From Polynucleobacter sp. CS-Odin-A6 (GTDB lineage Bacteria; Pseudomonadota; Gammaproteobacteria; Burkholderiales; Burkholderiaceae), in the NCBI RefSeq assembly GCF_018882095.1, contig NZ_JACVPD010000004.1:186001-250000 (forward strand): DNA of 64,000 nucleotides. Reading direction: 5' to 3'. How positions within the stretch are numbered: the first letter of the stretch is position 1; the number at the start of each line of letters is the position of its first letter. A model generated the notes under the pieces. That model ran no database searches. It was not told where the DNA came from and worked only from the letters and a program-made list of their open reading frames with translations. The position numbers and the translations under genes are program-made. Positions 27,915-35,224 of the stretch are shown piece by piece.

Positions 27915-28238
27915 CTAAGTAGTCATTTTAGGATCTGTGAAGCAAGCTTTCATGGCCTTTAACTCTATAACCTTGAGCCACTCAGGCTTTGCTTTTGGAT
28001 TCATGACCAACTCATTAACTTGTCGATTTGAAGCCGTTTTAGAAATGAAGTTGGCTTGGCAGCCGCAATAAGCGGTAAAGTCTTCCTCAGTAAGTGCTTT
28101 GCCTTTAATGCCTTGATGCTCAGCCACTTGCTCACGAGCACAATTCTTTTGATAGTCTTTAGAGATTGCCTGGGCGTATGACTGATTGGACACAAGCAAG
28201 AAAAAACCCAAGAGTACAAAACTGCGAAATATAGACAT
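27915..28238 (-). CDS. Small secreted protein with conserved cysteines
   Basis: The product has 107 residues. A signal peptide (MSIFRSFVLLGFFLLVSNQSYA, cleavage after Ala22) precedes a mature helical domain of about 85 residues. Four Cys (in KNCAREQ, AYCGCQAN and KACFTD) suggest two disulfides. Ribosome site AAAGGAAAAGG precedes the ATG. The CGCQANFISKTASN pattern resembles small periplasmic proteins common in betaproteobacteria, but the role is unknown. It is probably co-transcribed with the 42-residue membrane protein. Confidence 0.75.
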   Translation of the reverse strand: MSIFRSFVLLGFFLLVSNQSYAQAISKDYQKNCAREQVAEHQGIKGKALTEEDFTAYCGCQANFISKTASNRQVNELVMNPKAKPEWLKVIELKAMKACFTDPKMTT

Positions 28239-28419
28239 AGTCCTTTTCCTTTAAGGTTGTTCCGATTAATTAGCGGCTATTCTTCCATGAATATCAAGAC
28301 CGGACTCGTCTACCGCTAAGTCATCATCTTCAATGACAGACGCTCCATCTAGCCTCTCAACGTGTTACAGACTCTATAACGAAATACGGTTAAGCGCATT
28401 TAGGGTTGCCTAAAAAGGG

Positions 28420-28521
28420 TTATGAGCCCAATAAATGGTTCAAATGACGCTTGGCATACGCTTTGCGAGCATCAATTAAAGCCAAGACCAAATTATTAAG
28501 AAACTGTTTGAACTGTGTCAT
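28420..28521 (-). CDS. 33-residue basic amphipathic small protein
   Basis: A very short frame with a near-perfect ribosome site (AAAGGAG, 8 bases before the ATG at 28519-28521). The product begins MTQFKQFLNNLVLALID and ends with a basic half (ARKAYAKRHLNHLLGS). It could form one amphipathic helix. I do not recognise it. The strong ribosome site is the main evidence. The gap 28239-28419 holds no other supported gene. Confidence 0.5.
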   Translation of the reverse strand: MTQFKQFLNNLVLALIDARKAYAKRHLNHLLGS

Positions 28522-28883
28522 TTAAGGCTCCTTTAGTTTTATGCATTAGGGTTAATACTTAGTTAGTATGCGCTCAATTATTTGATGGTGCAGAGCCGTA
28601 AAAACCCCTTTGTTAGTAGTTTTAAACATAAAAGCTCTGATGGGTAGAGAATGGTTCATGTCTTCTGACCCGTATTTAGGGTCCTTAAGTCGCTTTTGGG
28701 CGACTTCTTTTTTTGAGGTAAATAAGTAGAAAGCACAAAGAACCAAACTAAAGATGCAAAAAGTAAAAAAATGCTAGATCCCACTTCCAAATTTGATCCC
28801 GCAGATTACCTTCCATAACCAAAAATGAAATTGATACAAAAGATGCGACAGTTTTATGACGAAGTGCTTAGTTATATCAGGGC
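28522..28883 (+). other. Intergenic region with a terminator-like hairpin
   Basis: The only structure seen is AAGTCGC / GCGACTT with loop TTTTGG at 28687-28706 and eight T after it, a good plus-strand terminator although no plus-strand gene precedes it. A small RNA ending there is conceivable. A minus-strand frame running through the hairpin was rejected. Confidence 0.5.
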
Positions 28884-29447
28884 ATGTTTAAGATGAGTGC
28901 TGTGATTGAGTCTGGCATAGCCTCATACTCTAAATACCTAGAGCAAGAACTCCGATCTGATCATGCGGGTGAAACAGGTGCTGTCTATATTTACAAAGGC
29001 ATCATTGCTGTTGCGACATTGCTTAAAGATCAAGAGCTCATCCATTTTGCAAAAGAACATGGGGCTACTGAAGCGGAGCATTTACAGCTAATAGAGGCTG
29101 TCTTTGAGAGGAAGTATCGAAGCCGTTTGCTAGGGCCATGGCGAATAGCGGGATGGCTAACAGGAGCCATACCAGCACTATTTGGCAGAAAAGCAGTCTA
29201 TGCAACTATTGCTGCAGTTGAAACATTCGTAGAGCAGCACTACCAAGAGCAGATTAATTACCTCAAAAAACATGGCGGCCATGAGCAATTACTTGACCTA
29301 TTAATCCGCTGCCAAGCCGATGAGATTGGTCATAAAAATGAAGCAAGATCAAAAGCCTCCCCCTCACTACCATTAGCCCTGAGAGCATGGTGCGCTATGG
29401 TGGGTAGCGGCTCAGCGACGGCAGTTTTGCTGGCAAAACGTATATAA
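28884..29447 (+). CDS. Coq7-like di-iron hydroxylase (demethoxyubiquinone hydroxylase family)
   Basis: Coq7 hydroxylates demethoxyubiquinone late in ubiquinone synthesis. This 187-residue protein has the ferritin-like di-iron ligands in two repeats: Glu30 in RSDHAGETGA, Glu65 and His66 in TEAEHLQ, Glu113/Glu117 in VETFVEQH, and Glu147 and His150 in ADEIGHKNEA. It is divergent from typical betaproteobacterial Coq7 (DHAGETGAVYIYKG instead of NHAGEVGA-type, and a distinct RSRLLGPW linker), so it may act on another substrate or be an accessory isozyme. The C-terminal segment may touch the membrane. A second start at 28893 is possible. Confidence 0.82.
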   Translation: MFKMSAVIESGIASYSKYLEQELRSDHAGETGAVYIYKGIIAVATLLKDQELIHFAKEHGATEAEHLQLIEAVFERKYRSRLLGPWRIAGWLTGAIPALFGRKAVYATIAAVETFVEQHYQEQINYLKKHGGHEQLLDLLIRCQADEIGHKNEARSKASPSLPLALRAWCAMVGSGSATAVLLAKRI

Positions 29448-29485
29448 AAAATTGATGAATGTAGTGAATTACTAAAGGTAAAACA

Positions 29486-30094
29486 ATGATGCAGATTCAG
29501 GTTTGGGCTGACCTTGAATGTCCATACAGTTATTTTCAAACCATCGTTCTAGAGAAGATACAGGCACAGCATCAAGACACAGTGGAAATAGTATGGAGGG
29601 CGTTTGAGTTAAGTCCAGTAGAAGGTAATATCTCACCGTCGCAATCCTACTTAAGTAACTTTGAGGAGGCTAAGTTAGAGCCCATTGTTGCAGATGAGGG
29701 GCTGAAGCTTTTAACTCCTAAATTTCTAGCCTACACCTGGCTTGCGCAAGAAAGTGTTTATTTTGCTAACTCTCAGGGGCTATCGCTAAAACTGGCAAGG
29801 GCACTATTTGATGCATTCTTTTTAGAAGGTCTGGATATTAGCAATGAAGAAGTGGTAATGCAGATTGCCTCCCAGAGAGGAGTTAATGGCCAGCTATTAA
29901 GACAAGCTCTTGATAATGGTCAGTTGACTAAGCATGTGATGGCTGACGAGCAAGAATTTAAGATTTATGGCTTTCAAGGCTTGCCGGCAATGTTAATCGG
30001 CGAGAAAGACTTTTCACCCAAGAGCTTCATGCCTATTAATGGATATAAAACATTTGATGAGTTATCTGCAATTATTCGAAGTCTGAATATCTAA
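29486..30094 (+). CDS. DsbA/FrnE-like thioredoxin-fold protein
   Basis: This 202-residue cytoplasmic protein belongs to the DSBA-like (FrnE/2-hydroxychromene-2-carboxylate isomerase) family: VWADLECPYSYFQ at residues 6-18 (a single active-site Cys, CPYS instead of CxxC), a helical insert, then GLPAMLIGEK with the cis-Pro near residue 168. With only one cysteine it cannot act as a dithiol oxidase; glutathione- or bacillithiol-type chemistry, or isomerase function, is more likely. It has an AAGGTAAAA ribosome site. It follows the Coq7-like gene by 38 bases and may be co-transcribed. Confidence 0.82.
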   Translation: MMQIQVWADLECPYSYFQTIVLEKIQAQHQDTVEIVWRAFELSPVEGNISPSQSYLSNFEEAKLEPIVADEGLKLLTPKFLAYTWLAQESVYFANSQGLSLKLARALFDAFFLEGLDISNEEVVMQIASQRGVNGQLLRQALDNGQLTKHVMADEQEFKIYGFQGLPAMLIGEKDFSPKSFMPINGYKTFDELSAIIRSLNI

Positions 30095-30122
30095 ATAGCC
30101 TACTGGTTGGGCTATTTCTTTT
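30093..30122 (+). terminator. Terminator after the DsbA-like gene
   Basis: Stem AAATAGCC / GGCTATTT followed by CTTTTAATTT. Its sequence resembles the terminators inside the 52-bp repeats at 30649 and 31496. Confidence 0.8.
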
Positions 30123-30198
30123 AATTTAAACACGCAACATATCTTATTAACTTGGTTGTGATAGTCTGAATCTAGAAGTAAACCTATAGGAGATACAC

Positions 30199-30618
30199 AT
30201 GATAAAAAGTAACACTTTAATTAAAAATATAATCGGGATTTGTATTGGTTTTGCTTCATTAGCTGTTTCAGCGCAGTCAATGAAAGTAACACTCTCTGGA
30301 TCTCAAGAGGTTCCGCCAGTCATGACTTCAGCTTCTGGGGTGGGATCAATTATGGTTGGTCCAGATGGTTCAGTATCAGGAACAATTACCACTAATGGTG
30401 TTGATGGAACCATGGCTCATATTCATGAAGGGGCAATGGGTCAAAATGGTCCTGTCATCGTGCCATTTACCAAGACTGCTGATAATGTTTGGTCAGCTCC
30501 CGCTGGTGCCAAATTAACAGATGCTCAGCTCCAAAGTTTGAAGAGCGGCAATCTTTATCTCAATGTTCACAGCGCTACCAATAAGCCTGGCGAAATTAGA
30601 GCTCAGCTAAAGCCATAA
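30199..30618 (+). CDS. Secreted CHRD-domain protein
   Basis: The 139-residue product has a signal peptide (cleavage after about residue 25, Val-Ser-Ala) and a CHRD domain covering almost all the rest. Visible motifs are LSGSQEVPPVMTSASGVGS, AHIHEGAMGQNGPVIVPF and YLNVHSATNKPGEIRAQL. CHRD domains occur in chordin and many secreted bacterial proteins of unknown function. AGGAG lies before the ATG. Its transcript would end at the terminator inside the repeat at 30649-30700. Confidence 0.88.
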   Translation: MIKSNTLIKNIIGICIGFASLAVSAQSMKVTLSGSQEVPPVMTSASGVGSIMVGPDGSVSGTITTNGVDGTMAHIHEGAMGQNGPVIVPFTKTADNVWSAPAGAKLTDAQLQSLKSGNLYLNVHSATNKPGEIRAQLKP

Positions 30619-30648
30619 GGATTAGACATCCTCGGCCCTGGTCGATTC

Positions 30649-30700
30649 CGCCCCGGGCCACCAAGAATTTCAATAGCCCACTTGTTGGGCTATTTTCTTT
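30649..30700 (+). repeat. 52-bp direct repeat, copy A (tRNA-end-like plus terminator)
   Basis: It is identical to 31496-31547 except for one base (T/C). The repeat begins with a CCCCGGGCCACCA end like that of a tRNA, then AAGAAT, then a terminator (stem AATAGCCCA / TGGGCTATT with T-rich tail). Upstream bases 30634-30648 also look like a T-arm (GTCGATTCC). The stop codon and last four codons of the minus-strand methyltransferase lie in it. Confidence 0.85.
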
Positions 30701-31449
30701 AATGGCTTGGTTGCGGATATTCCAAAAGGACCAAAACTTCCAAAAGATACCGCCTTTAAGAAAGCCTCTCGAATAGGGTTTCTATGAAGCGTGATGTTAA
30801 TTAGTCCAAACTCCTTGAAGAGCACCACATACTCAGTTTGATTGACGATATCAGAGACTAAAATCATTCCGCCGGGTTTTAATGTACGAACAATTTCTCG
30901 GATAACCTCTTTGCGATCCTCGAGCTTTTCAAGATTGTGAATTACCCAACCAGAGGTAATGACATCAAAGTGATTATTGGTAAAGGGAAGATTTCTCATA
31001 TCCGCTGTTTGAACTTCACACTTGGCAGTCACTTTAGCTAAAGCTAAGTTATCAAGGGTTTGGGCTTGTGAGTTATCTGACTGGTCAGTGGCAGACCAAA
31101 TATCAATTCCTATGGCTTTGCCAGTGAAAAGTCTTTGTGCCGCATTGATCAAGAACAAACCTCTGCCACAGCCAATATCAAGCACTTGCTCGTTACCAGT
31201 CCAATTTCTGACACCCAATAACCTTTGAGCATCTATGAGTTTGACGAATTTGCTATAGCAATACATTAGGCATCCCATAAAGCCTAAATAAAGAGCCATA
31301 ACAGCCAAAGGAATATCGACAATAGATGTAATGAGGTTGGGCTCAAATAGGGCTCGACTCATAACCAGCAAGCTAAAGCTAATCAGCGAGCCAGTGATAA
31401 AGCCCCTAAATAGATTGGGAGCATCAATACCGTAGTCAATTCGTTTCAT
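30670..31449 (-). CDS. Membrane-anchored class I SAM-dependent methyltransferase
   Basis: The 259-residue chain has two membrane helices at about residues 15-33 and 41-66, then a soluble class I methyltransferase domain. Motif I is VLDIGCGRGLFL (about residues 89-100), the acidic loop GIDIWSATDQS follows, motif IV is FDVITSGWVIHNLE, and LKPGGMILVSDIV comes after. It resembles UbiE-like and arsenite-type methyltransferases in fold only; the substrate is unknown, perhaps a lipid given the anchor. The last residues (QVGY and stop) are encoded by the 52-bp repeat A, and repeat B lies just upstream of the start, so the gene is bracketed by direct repeats. Confidence 0.82.
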   Translation of the reverse strand: MKRIDYGIDAPNLFRGFITGSLISFSLLVMSRALFEPNLITSIVDIPLAVMALYLGFMGCLMYCYSKFVKLIDAQRLLGVRNWTGNEQVLDIGCGRGLFLINAAQRLFTGKAIGIDIWSATDQSDNSQAQTLDNLALAKVTAKCEVQTADMRNLPFTNNHFDVITSGWVIHNLEKLEDRKEVIREIVRTLKPGGMILVSDIVNQTEYVVLFKEFGLINITLHRNPIREAFLKAVSFGSFGPFGISATKPLKKIAQQVGY

Positions 31450-31495
31450 AGCTTGATATTAGCAAAGCATTGCTAAGGGCGGAGAAGGAATCCTT

Positions 31496-31547
31496 CGCCC
31501 CGGGCCACCAAGAATCTCAATAGCCCACTTGTTGGGCTATTTTCTTT
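31496..31547 (+). repeat. 52-bp direct repeat, copy B
   Basis: This is the partner of 30649-30700 (51 of 52 bases equal). It lies 46 bases upstream of the methyltransferase start. Its terminator points away on the plus strand. Confidence 0.85.
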
Positions 31548-31626
31548 TGTAGCTTGGTAGGGTTGGACGCCATCGGCCTCGGATAGACCGTCTTTATCCT
31601 CGACTAAAACTGCCCCTTAAAGGGAC

Positions 31627-32196
31627 CTACTCAATTTTTGGATGAACATCCGCCTTATTCAGTTCACTTAAAGGCCCTGTTGGCATCGTAGCCCCGACGG
31701 CATTTAATGAGTAGCCTTTTGACTGCCAATAAGCCAAGGCATAGGGCCCTGCTGGTACAACCGTAACAAAGCCGTATAGATCCTCTGGTCTAGAGCCTAC
31801 AGCCTTGGCGGCGTTATTACAAATTTCAAATTTAACACCTTGTTTGGCAAAGTTACTCGCACGCTCGACTACATCTTTATATTTCGCATAGTTACGCTTG
31901 TCAAATACCACCAACTCCGGCCCATGCGATACGATTACGACCTTGATGGGCTCAAAATCATGCGGACCATATTCGGCGGTTGCTTTGAGTAATGCGGCGA
32001 GATTATTAAAAACGCCATTGACACTTTTTGGATCCTGAAAATTAAAATCCCAAACAACTTTGAGTTGCTTAACAGATTCAATATCTTGGTAGCTTTGAAA
32101 CTTGGCTGTTCCGTACTGCTCTACCTCAGAGGCGGCAAAAGCATGGCCTTGAAAAATGAACACGCTCAAAATAACCAATAGCTTTAAATAATTCAT
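31627..32196 (-). CDS. Periplasmic DsrE-family protein
   Basis: The protein has 189 residues, with a signal peptide (residues 1-21, ending AFAA) and a DsrE/DsrF-like fold: LKVVWDFNFQDPKSV, VVIVSHGPELVVFDK, and FEICNNAAKAVGSRPEDLYGFVTVVPAGPYALAYWQSKGY (in parts) with one conserved Cys. DsrE proteins carry sulfur as persulfide in sulfur metabolism; secreted forms like this one are common next to sulfur or metal genes but not characterised. AGGAT lies 8 bases upstream of the ATG. It fits the sulfur theme of the island but is not in the BigR-type operon. Confidence 0.8.
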   Translation of the reverse strand: MNYLKLLVILSVFIFQGHAFAASEVEQYGTAKFQSYQDIESVKQLKVVWDFNFQDPKSVNGVFNNLAALLKATAEYGPHDFEPIKVVIVSHGPELVVFDKRNYAKYKDVVERASNFAKQGVKFEICNNAAKAVGSRPEDLYGFVTVVPAGPYALAYWQSKGYSLNAVGATMPTGPLSELNKADVHPKIE

Positions 32197-32440
32197 AATT
32201 TTTATCCTATTAAATCGAAGTGATCATTTTGCTTTACAACACAATTTATTTACTAATACTTTTCTTATATGCTTATAACTATGCCTCAAGGGGCCAGCTG
32301 AGGTGTTTTTTTGTGCCTAGTAGGGTTGTCCACTACTACTCTCGGATATCCCTACCTAGAGGCGTCCTTTAAAAGGACAGTTTATGAATTGGGGGTTTGT
32401 CATCCCTGCGTCCGTCAAGCGTCCATTTAAGCGACGCTCA

Positions 32441-33208
32441 TTAGAACTCATACTCAACCTGCATACGTATTGTGTTTTTTGGGGATGCGGTAGTTGTTCC
32501 CCAAAGATAGGCAATGTTATAGACAAGCGCTTCTTTTCTACCAAGTTTAGTTTTTCCAAATATAGCCGGTCCGACACTGGTTTGCTGTTGTTGATTCGTG
32601 TTCCAATTATTCAGTTGTCCAAGCCAAGAAAATAGTTGTGCTCCGAGCTGAAGCTCAGGTTGAAGGCGATACTTCACTTGCCCCTGATAGCCAAAATAGG
32701 TGCCTTGATTTTCGGTGCCAGTGTAATGACCTTGCATCAGTAGGTTTAAGTTTGCCTGCCACTTATTCCAGTCCTTTTGCAATAAAAAACCATACTTAGC
32801 CTCATACCCTTCATTTCGATTTTGTGGGCGCTCTAATTCAATTAAGAATCCTACATCTACAAAATATTTCCCTGTCTCAGTTAGTTGGAATTTATTTTCC
32901 CACTCAATAGCGTCAAATTGAGAGTTATTGCCATCCCAAGTATTTTTTCCATATATTTCGGTGAACCACCAAGAAGTGACGCCATAACCAAAGCCGATAG
33001 AGGCGCCTGATTGCCTTGAGTCTTCGCCGCTTCTGGGCTTTTGAGTACCAAATTTAGTGTCAATCTCTCGCTCACCTTCCTCAACTCTTGGGCTATAAAT
33101 GTAGTCAGCTGGCCCGCTGAGATATTCGCCGGCATATGTAAATGTGGCGGTTAACAAAAAGATAGATGCCACTATCCATCGAACAGGCGGCATGACAATT
33201 CTTTTCAT
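32441..33208 (-). CDS. Outer-membrane beta-barrel-like protein of unknown function
   Basis: This 255-residue protein has a signal peptide (about residues 1-26) and a mature part with alternating hydrophobic beta strands and many Gln, Tyr, Trp and Asn. It ends in the aromatic MQVEYEF typical of outer-membrane proteins recognised by BamA. I do not recognise a named family. Its ATG overlaps the cupredoxin stop by 4 bases, so the two are translationally coupled and controlled by the Fur-like boxes upstream. A role in metal uptake at the outer membrane is inferred from context. Confidence 0.75.
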   Translation of the reverse strand: MKRIVMPPVRWIVASIFLLTATFTYAGEYLSGPADYIYSPRVEEGEREIDTKFGTQKPRSGEDSRQSGASIGFGYGVTSWWFTEIYGKNTWDGNNSQFDAIEWENKFQLTETGKYFVDVGFLIELERPQNRNEGYEAKYGFLLQKDWNKWQANLNLLMQGHYTGTENQGTYFGYQGQVKYRLQPELQLGAQLFSWLGQLNNWNTNQQQQTSVGPAIFGKTKLGRKEALVYNIAYLWGTTTASPKNTIRMQVEYEF

Positions 33209-33537
33209 TTAACAATGACCTCACCTTGAGCAGTTTCTGGACTAAATTCACCTTCAAACTTGTAGCGTCCTGGTGAAAGTGGGCCAATATAGAAAGAGGC
33301 GCTACTGTTTGCTTTAATAAACACTTCTCGATTTAGATCGTGGCTTTCAAACTCTTCTGGGGTGTCATCCAGATTCTGAATCACCAGTCTTACTTTGGTA
33401 TCTGCTGGGATTTCAATTTGGGCGGGTGAGAAGCGTCCCTTTTGAATCTTGATGGTGATTTCTGACTGGTTGGCGCTCACCAAGGTAGCTACTCCAATCA
33501 TTAGGCAAAATAAGGCGTAAGCAATAGTGTTTTTCAT
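33205..33537 (-). CDS. Secreted cupredoxin-like protein, probably iron-related
   Basis: The product has 110 residues, with a signal peptide (cleavage near residue 22) and a small beta-sandwich of the Cupredoxin_1 type: ITIKIQKGRFSPAQIEIPADTKVRLVIQNLD, then EEFESHDLNREVFIKANSS, and a C-terminal PGRYKFEGEF strand. The type 1 copper ligands are not complete (no Cys), as in the cupredoxins that accompany FTR1/EfeU or P19 iron systems. Two Fur-like boxes lie 24-65 bases upstream. The partner gene overlaps it. No FTR1 permease gene is nearby. Confidence 0.8.
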   Translation of the reverse strand: MKNTIAYALFCLMIGVATLVSANQSEITIKIQKGRFSPAQIEIPADTKVRLVIQNLDDTPEEFESHDLNREVFIKANSSASFYIGPLSPGRYKFEGEFSPETAQGEVIVK

Positions 33538-33560
33538 AAAATAAGATCTTTATCAAATAG

Positions 33561-33602
33561 GAATGATTCTCATTGTATACCTTATTAAGAATGACTCTCA
33601 TT
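33561..33602 (-). promoter_or_regulatory. Two Fur-box-like sites before the cupredoxin operon
   Basis: GAATGATTCTCATT (33561-33574) and GAATGACTCTCATT (33589-33602) are nearly identical and 28 bases apart. Read on the minus strand they are AATGAGAATCATTC-like, the classic half of the Fur consensus. They lie just upstream of the cupredoxin ATG at 33537, so iron-dependent repression by Fur is inferred. Confidence 0.7.
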
Positions 33603-33668
33603 TAATAAAAGTAGAGAACCATGCTGAGAGTGCCTGCTTTGATATGTTGGCCATCGGATTGCGCATCC

Positions 33669-33699
33669 AAGGCCCTGTTCGATTCCGCTGCGGTCACCA
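33669..33699 (+). repeat. tRNA-end-like relic
   Basis: GGCCCT-GTTCGATTCCG then GCGGTCACCA resembles the T-arm and CCA end of a tRNA and also the tRNA-like part of the repeats at 30634-30663 and 31496-31510. No 5' half is present. It is probably the scar of an integration event. The rest of 33700-33874 shows only weak hairpins. Confidence 0.45.
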
Positions 33700-33874
33700 A
33701 GAAACACTAAAGAGACCTTCGGACGGGTTTTGTTATCCCTGAATGTCACTTATGGGTCGATAGCGGTCTGCTATAACTAGTTAATTGAGTGACCGCCTAG
33801 AGGACTTCTACATCCCTTGCTGATAGCTTTAATTCAGCGCAGAGTGATATTCCCTTTCACATAAGGAGAATGTC

Positions 33875-34498
33875 ATGGAACAGCTTATTGCAATTGCACA
33901 TAAAGAGCCCTGGAATAAAGGCAAGCTAACAGGGCAGAAAGCACCGCTTAAGTTAAAAGATATTTGGGCCATTCGAGTAAGACTTCAGCTAGGTGATAAC
34001 AAACGGGATTTAGCCTTATTCAATCTAGCTATAGACAGCAAGCTGCGAGCCTGTGATTTATTAAAGTTAAAGGTGAGAGATATCTGCACTGGAGACCATG
34101 TTTCTTCCAGAACCACTATCTTGCAGCAAAAGACCCATCGGCCAGTCCAGTTTGAGATTACTGAGCCGACTAGAGTTGCAGTTGAACAGTGGATGAGATT
34201 TGATACCTTGCACCCAGAGGACTATTTATTTCCTAGTCGCATAATTGAATCTCCCCATTTATCAACTAGGCAGTACGCTAGGATTGTTCACGGCTGGGTG
34301 AGCTCTATTGGTTTGGAATCGGCAAACTATGGAACCCATACGATGCGTCGTACTAAGGTTTCATTAATTTATCGAAGAACCAAAAATCTAAGAGCCATTC
34401 AGCTACTTTTAGGGCATACCAAGCTAGAAAGCACGGTTCGCTATCTTGGTATTGAAGTGGATGATGCTTTGGAGATGGCTGAACAAACTGAGGTTTAA
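33875..34498 (+). CDS. Short tyrosine recombinase (catalytic domain only)
   Basis: A 207-residue tyrosine recombinase of the stand-alone type. The catalytic set is visible: Arg in SKLRACDLLKLKVRD, His-x-x-Arg in THTMRRTKVSL, His in LLGHTKLESTVRYLG with the nucleophile Tyr in the same motif. There is no N-terminal arm or core-binding domain of normal size, as in FimB/FimE-type inversion recombinases (about 200 residues). It could resolve or invert local DNA. It may be a remnant that moved the island, but it looks full-length for its own subfamily. AAGGAG is at the start. Confidence 0.85.
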   Translation: MEQLIAIAHKEPWNKGKLTGQKAPLKLKDIWAIRVRLQLGDNKRDLALFNLAIDSKLRACDLLKLKVRDICTGDHVSSRTTILQQKTHRPVQFEITEPTRVAVEQWMRFDTLHPEDYLFPSRIIESPHLSTRQYARIVHGWVSSIGLESANYGTHTMRRTKVSLIYRRTKNLRAIQLLLGHTKLESTVRYLGIEVDDALEMAEQTEV

Positions 34499-34701
34499 GT
34501 GTAAAAGCGGGCTGTGATCGAAAGCCATAGTCCGCCCCTCACTCATTAGCGGTCAATCAATGAGTCGTCCCATGGCAGGCTGCTTCCGACCCAAATCTGA
34601 CCTTGGTGGAACACTCCATCAGCATAATCTTAGGTTATAAATTTATATATACGCATACACTCATATACGCATATACGCAATTAAGAACGACCTCTACTAG
34701 C

Positions 34702-34896
34702 TTAAGAGGACAATTTACTGCAGGTATTAGTGTCTAAGATTGTGTAAGCTGGACAGAATCTAAATAAGGATGTTGCGAGCGGTACAACACCAACCCAACC
34801 CCAAGTACCAACAACTCCAGTCGCAGCTAAGCCAATTAAAACTAGACCAACCACAATGCGGAGAATACGATCAATACCGCCAATATTGCTTTTCAT
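34702..34896 (-). CDS. DUF2892 (YgaP-like) membrane protein
   Basis: This 64-residue protein has two membrane helices. The start MKSNIGGIDRILRIVVGLVLIGLA and the end CPAYTILDTNTC are typical of DUF2892, the membrane domain attached to rhodanese YgaP or encoded beside sulfur-handling genes. Two conserved Cys in the CPAY..C motif near the end are present. It is the third gene of a minus-strand unit with the MBL protein and the ArsR-type regulator. The exact role in sulfane sulfur handling is unknown. Three ATATACGCA words at 34647-34679 lie just beyond its stop. Confidence 0.87.
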   Translation of the reverse strand: MKSNIGGIDRILRIVVGLVLIGLAATGVVGTWGWVGVVPLATSLFRFCPAYTILDTNTCSKLSS

Positions 34897-34913
34897 ATAA
34901 AGACTCCTTTTGG

Positions 34914-35219
34914 TTATTTACTGCAGTAATTTTTATACAGCACATTCATGACTTCTAATGCAACATGATTAGAAAGCGAATAATAAATTTGCTTTCCCTC
35001 TCGTCTGGTCTCAACTAATTCTTCATTTCTGAGAATGGTTAGCTGCTGAGACAAGGTGGGCTGATGAATATCAAGGCATTCCTCTAGCTCACCAACGCAC
35101 ATTTCACCCTGACTTATTTGGCATAGCAGCATCATCCGATCTCTATTGGAAAGGACTTTCATTAAGCGACAAGCATCATCAGCAGATGATTGCATCTTTT
35201 TAAGATTGATTGTTTTCAT
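34914..35219 (-). CDS. bigR: ArsR/SmtB-family regulator, BigR-type sulfide/persulfide sensor
   Basis: A 101-residue winged-helix repressor. The recognition region HQPTLSQQLTILRNEELVETRREGKQIYYSL is at about residues 52-82. The two cysteines expected for BigR-type persulfide sensing are present: Cys41 in GEMCVGELEE and Cys99 three residues from the end. In Xylella and Agrobacterium, BigR represses a beta-lactamase-like persulfide dioxygenase and membrane transporters; the same set of genes surrounds it here. Oxidation of the pair to a tri/tetrasulfide bridge releases DNA in those models. It overlaps nothing, with the MBL gene 5 bases upstream, and very likely controls the palindrome at 36111. 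Confidence 0.88.
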   Translation of the reverse strand: MKTINLKKMQSSADDACRLMKVLSNRDRMMLLCQISQGEMCVGELEECLDIHQPTLSQQLTILRNEELVETRREGKQIYYSLSNHVALEVMNVLYKNYCSK

Positions 35220-35224
35220 ATCGT

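Noticed and set aside
28250..28370. Minus-strand frame encoding VERLDGASVIEDDDLAVDES
   Set aside because: It has no usable start codon (stop codon just upstream, then GTT) and is too short; at most a remnant.
28552..28746. 64-residue minus-strand frame
   Set aside because: It runs through a strong terminator hairpin (28687-28714), has no ribosome site and shows no family features.
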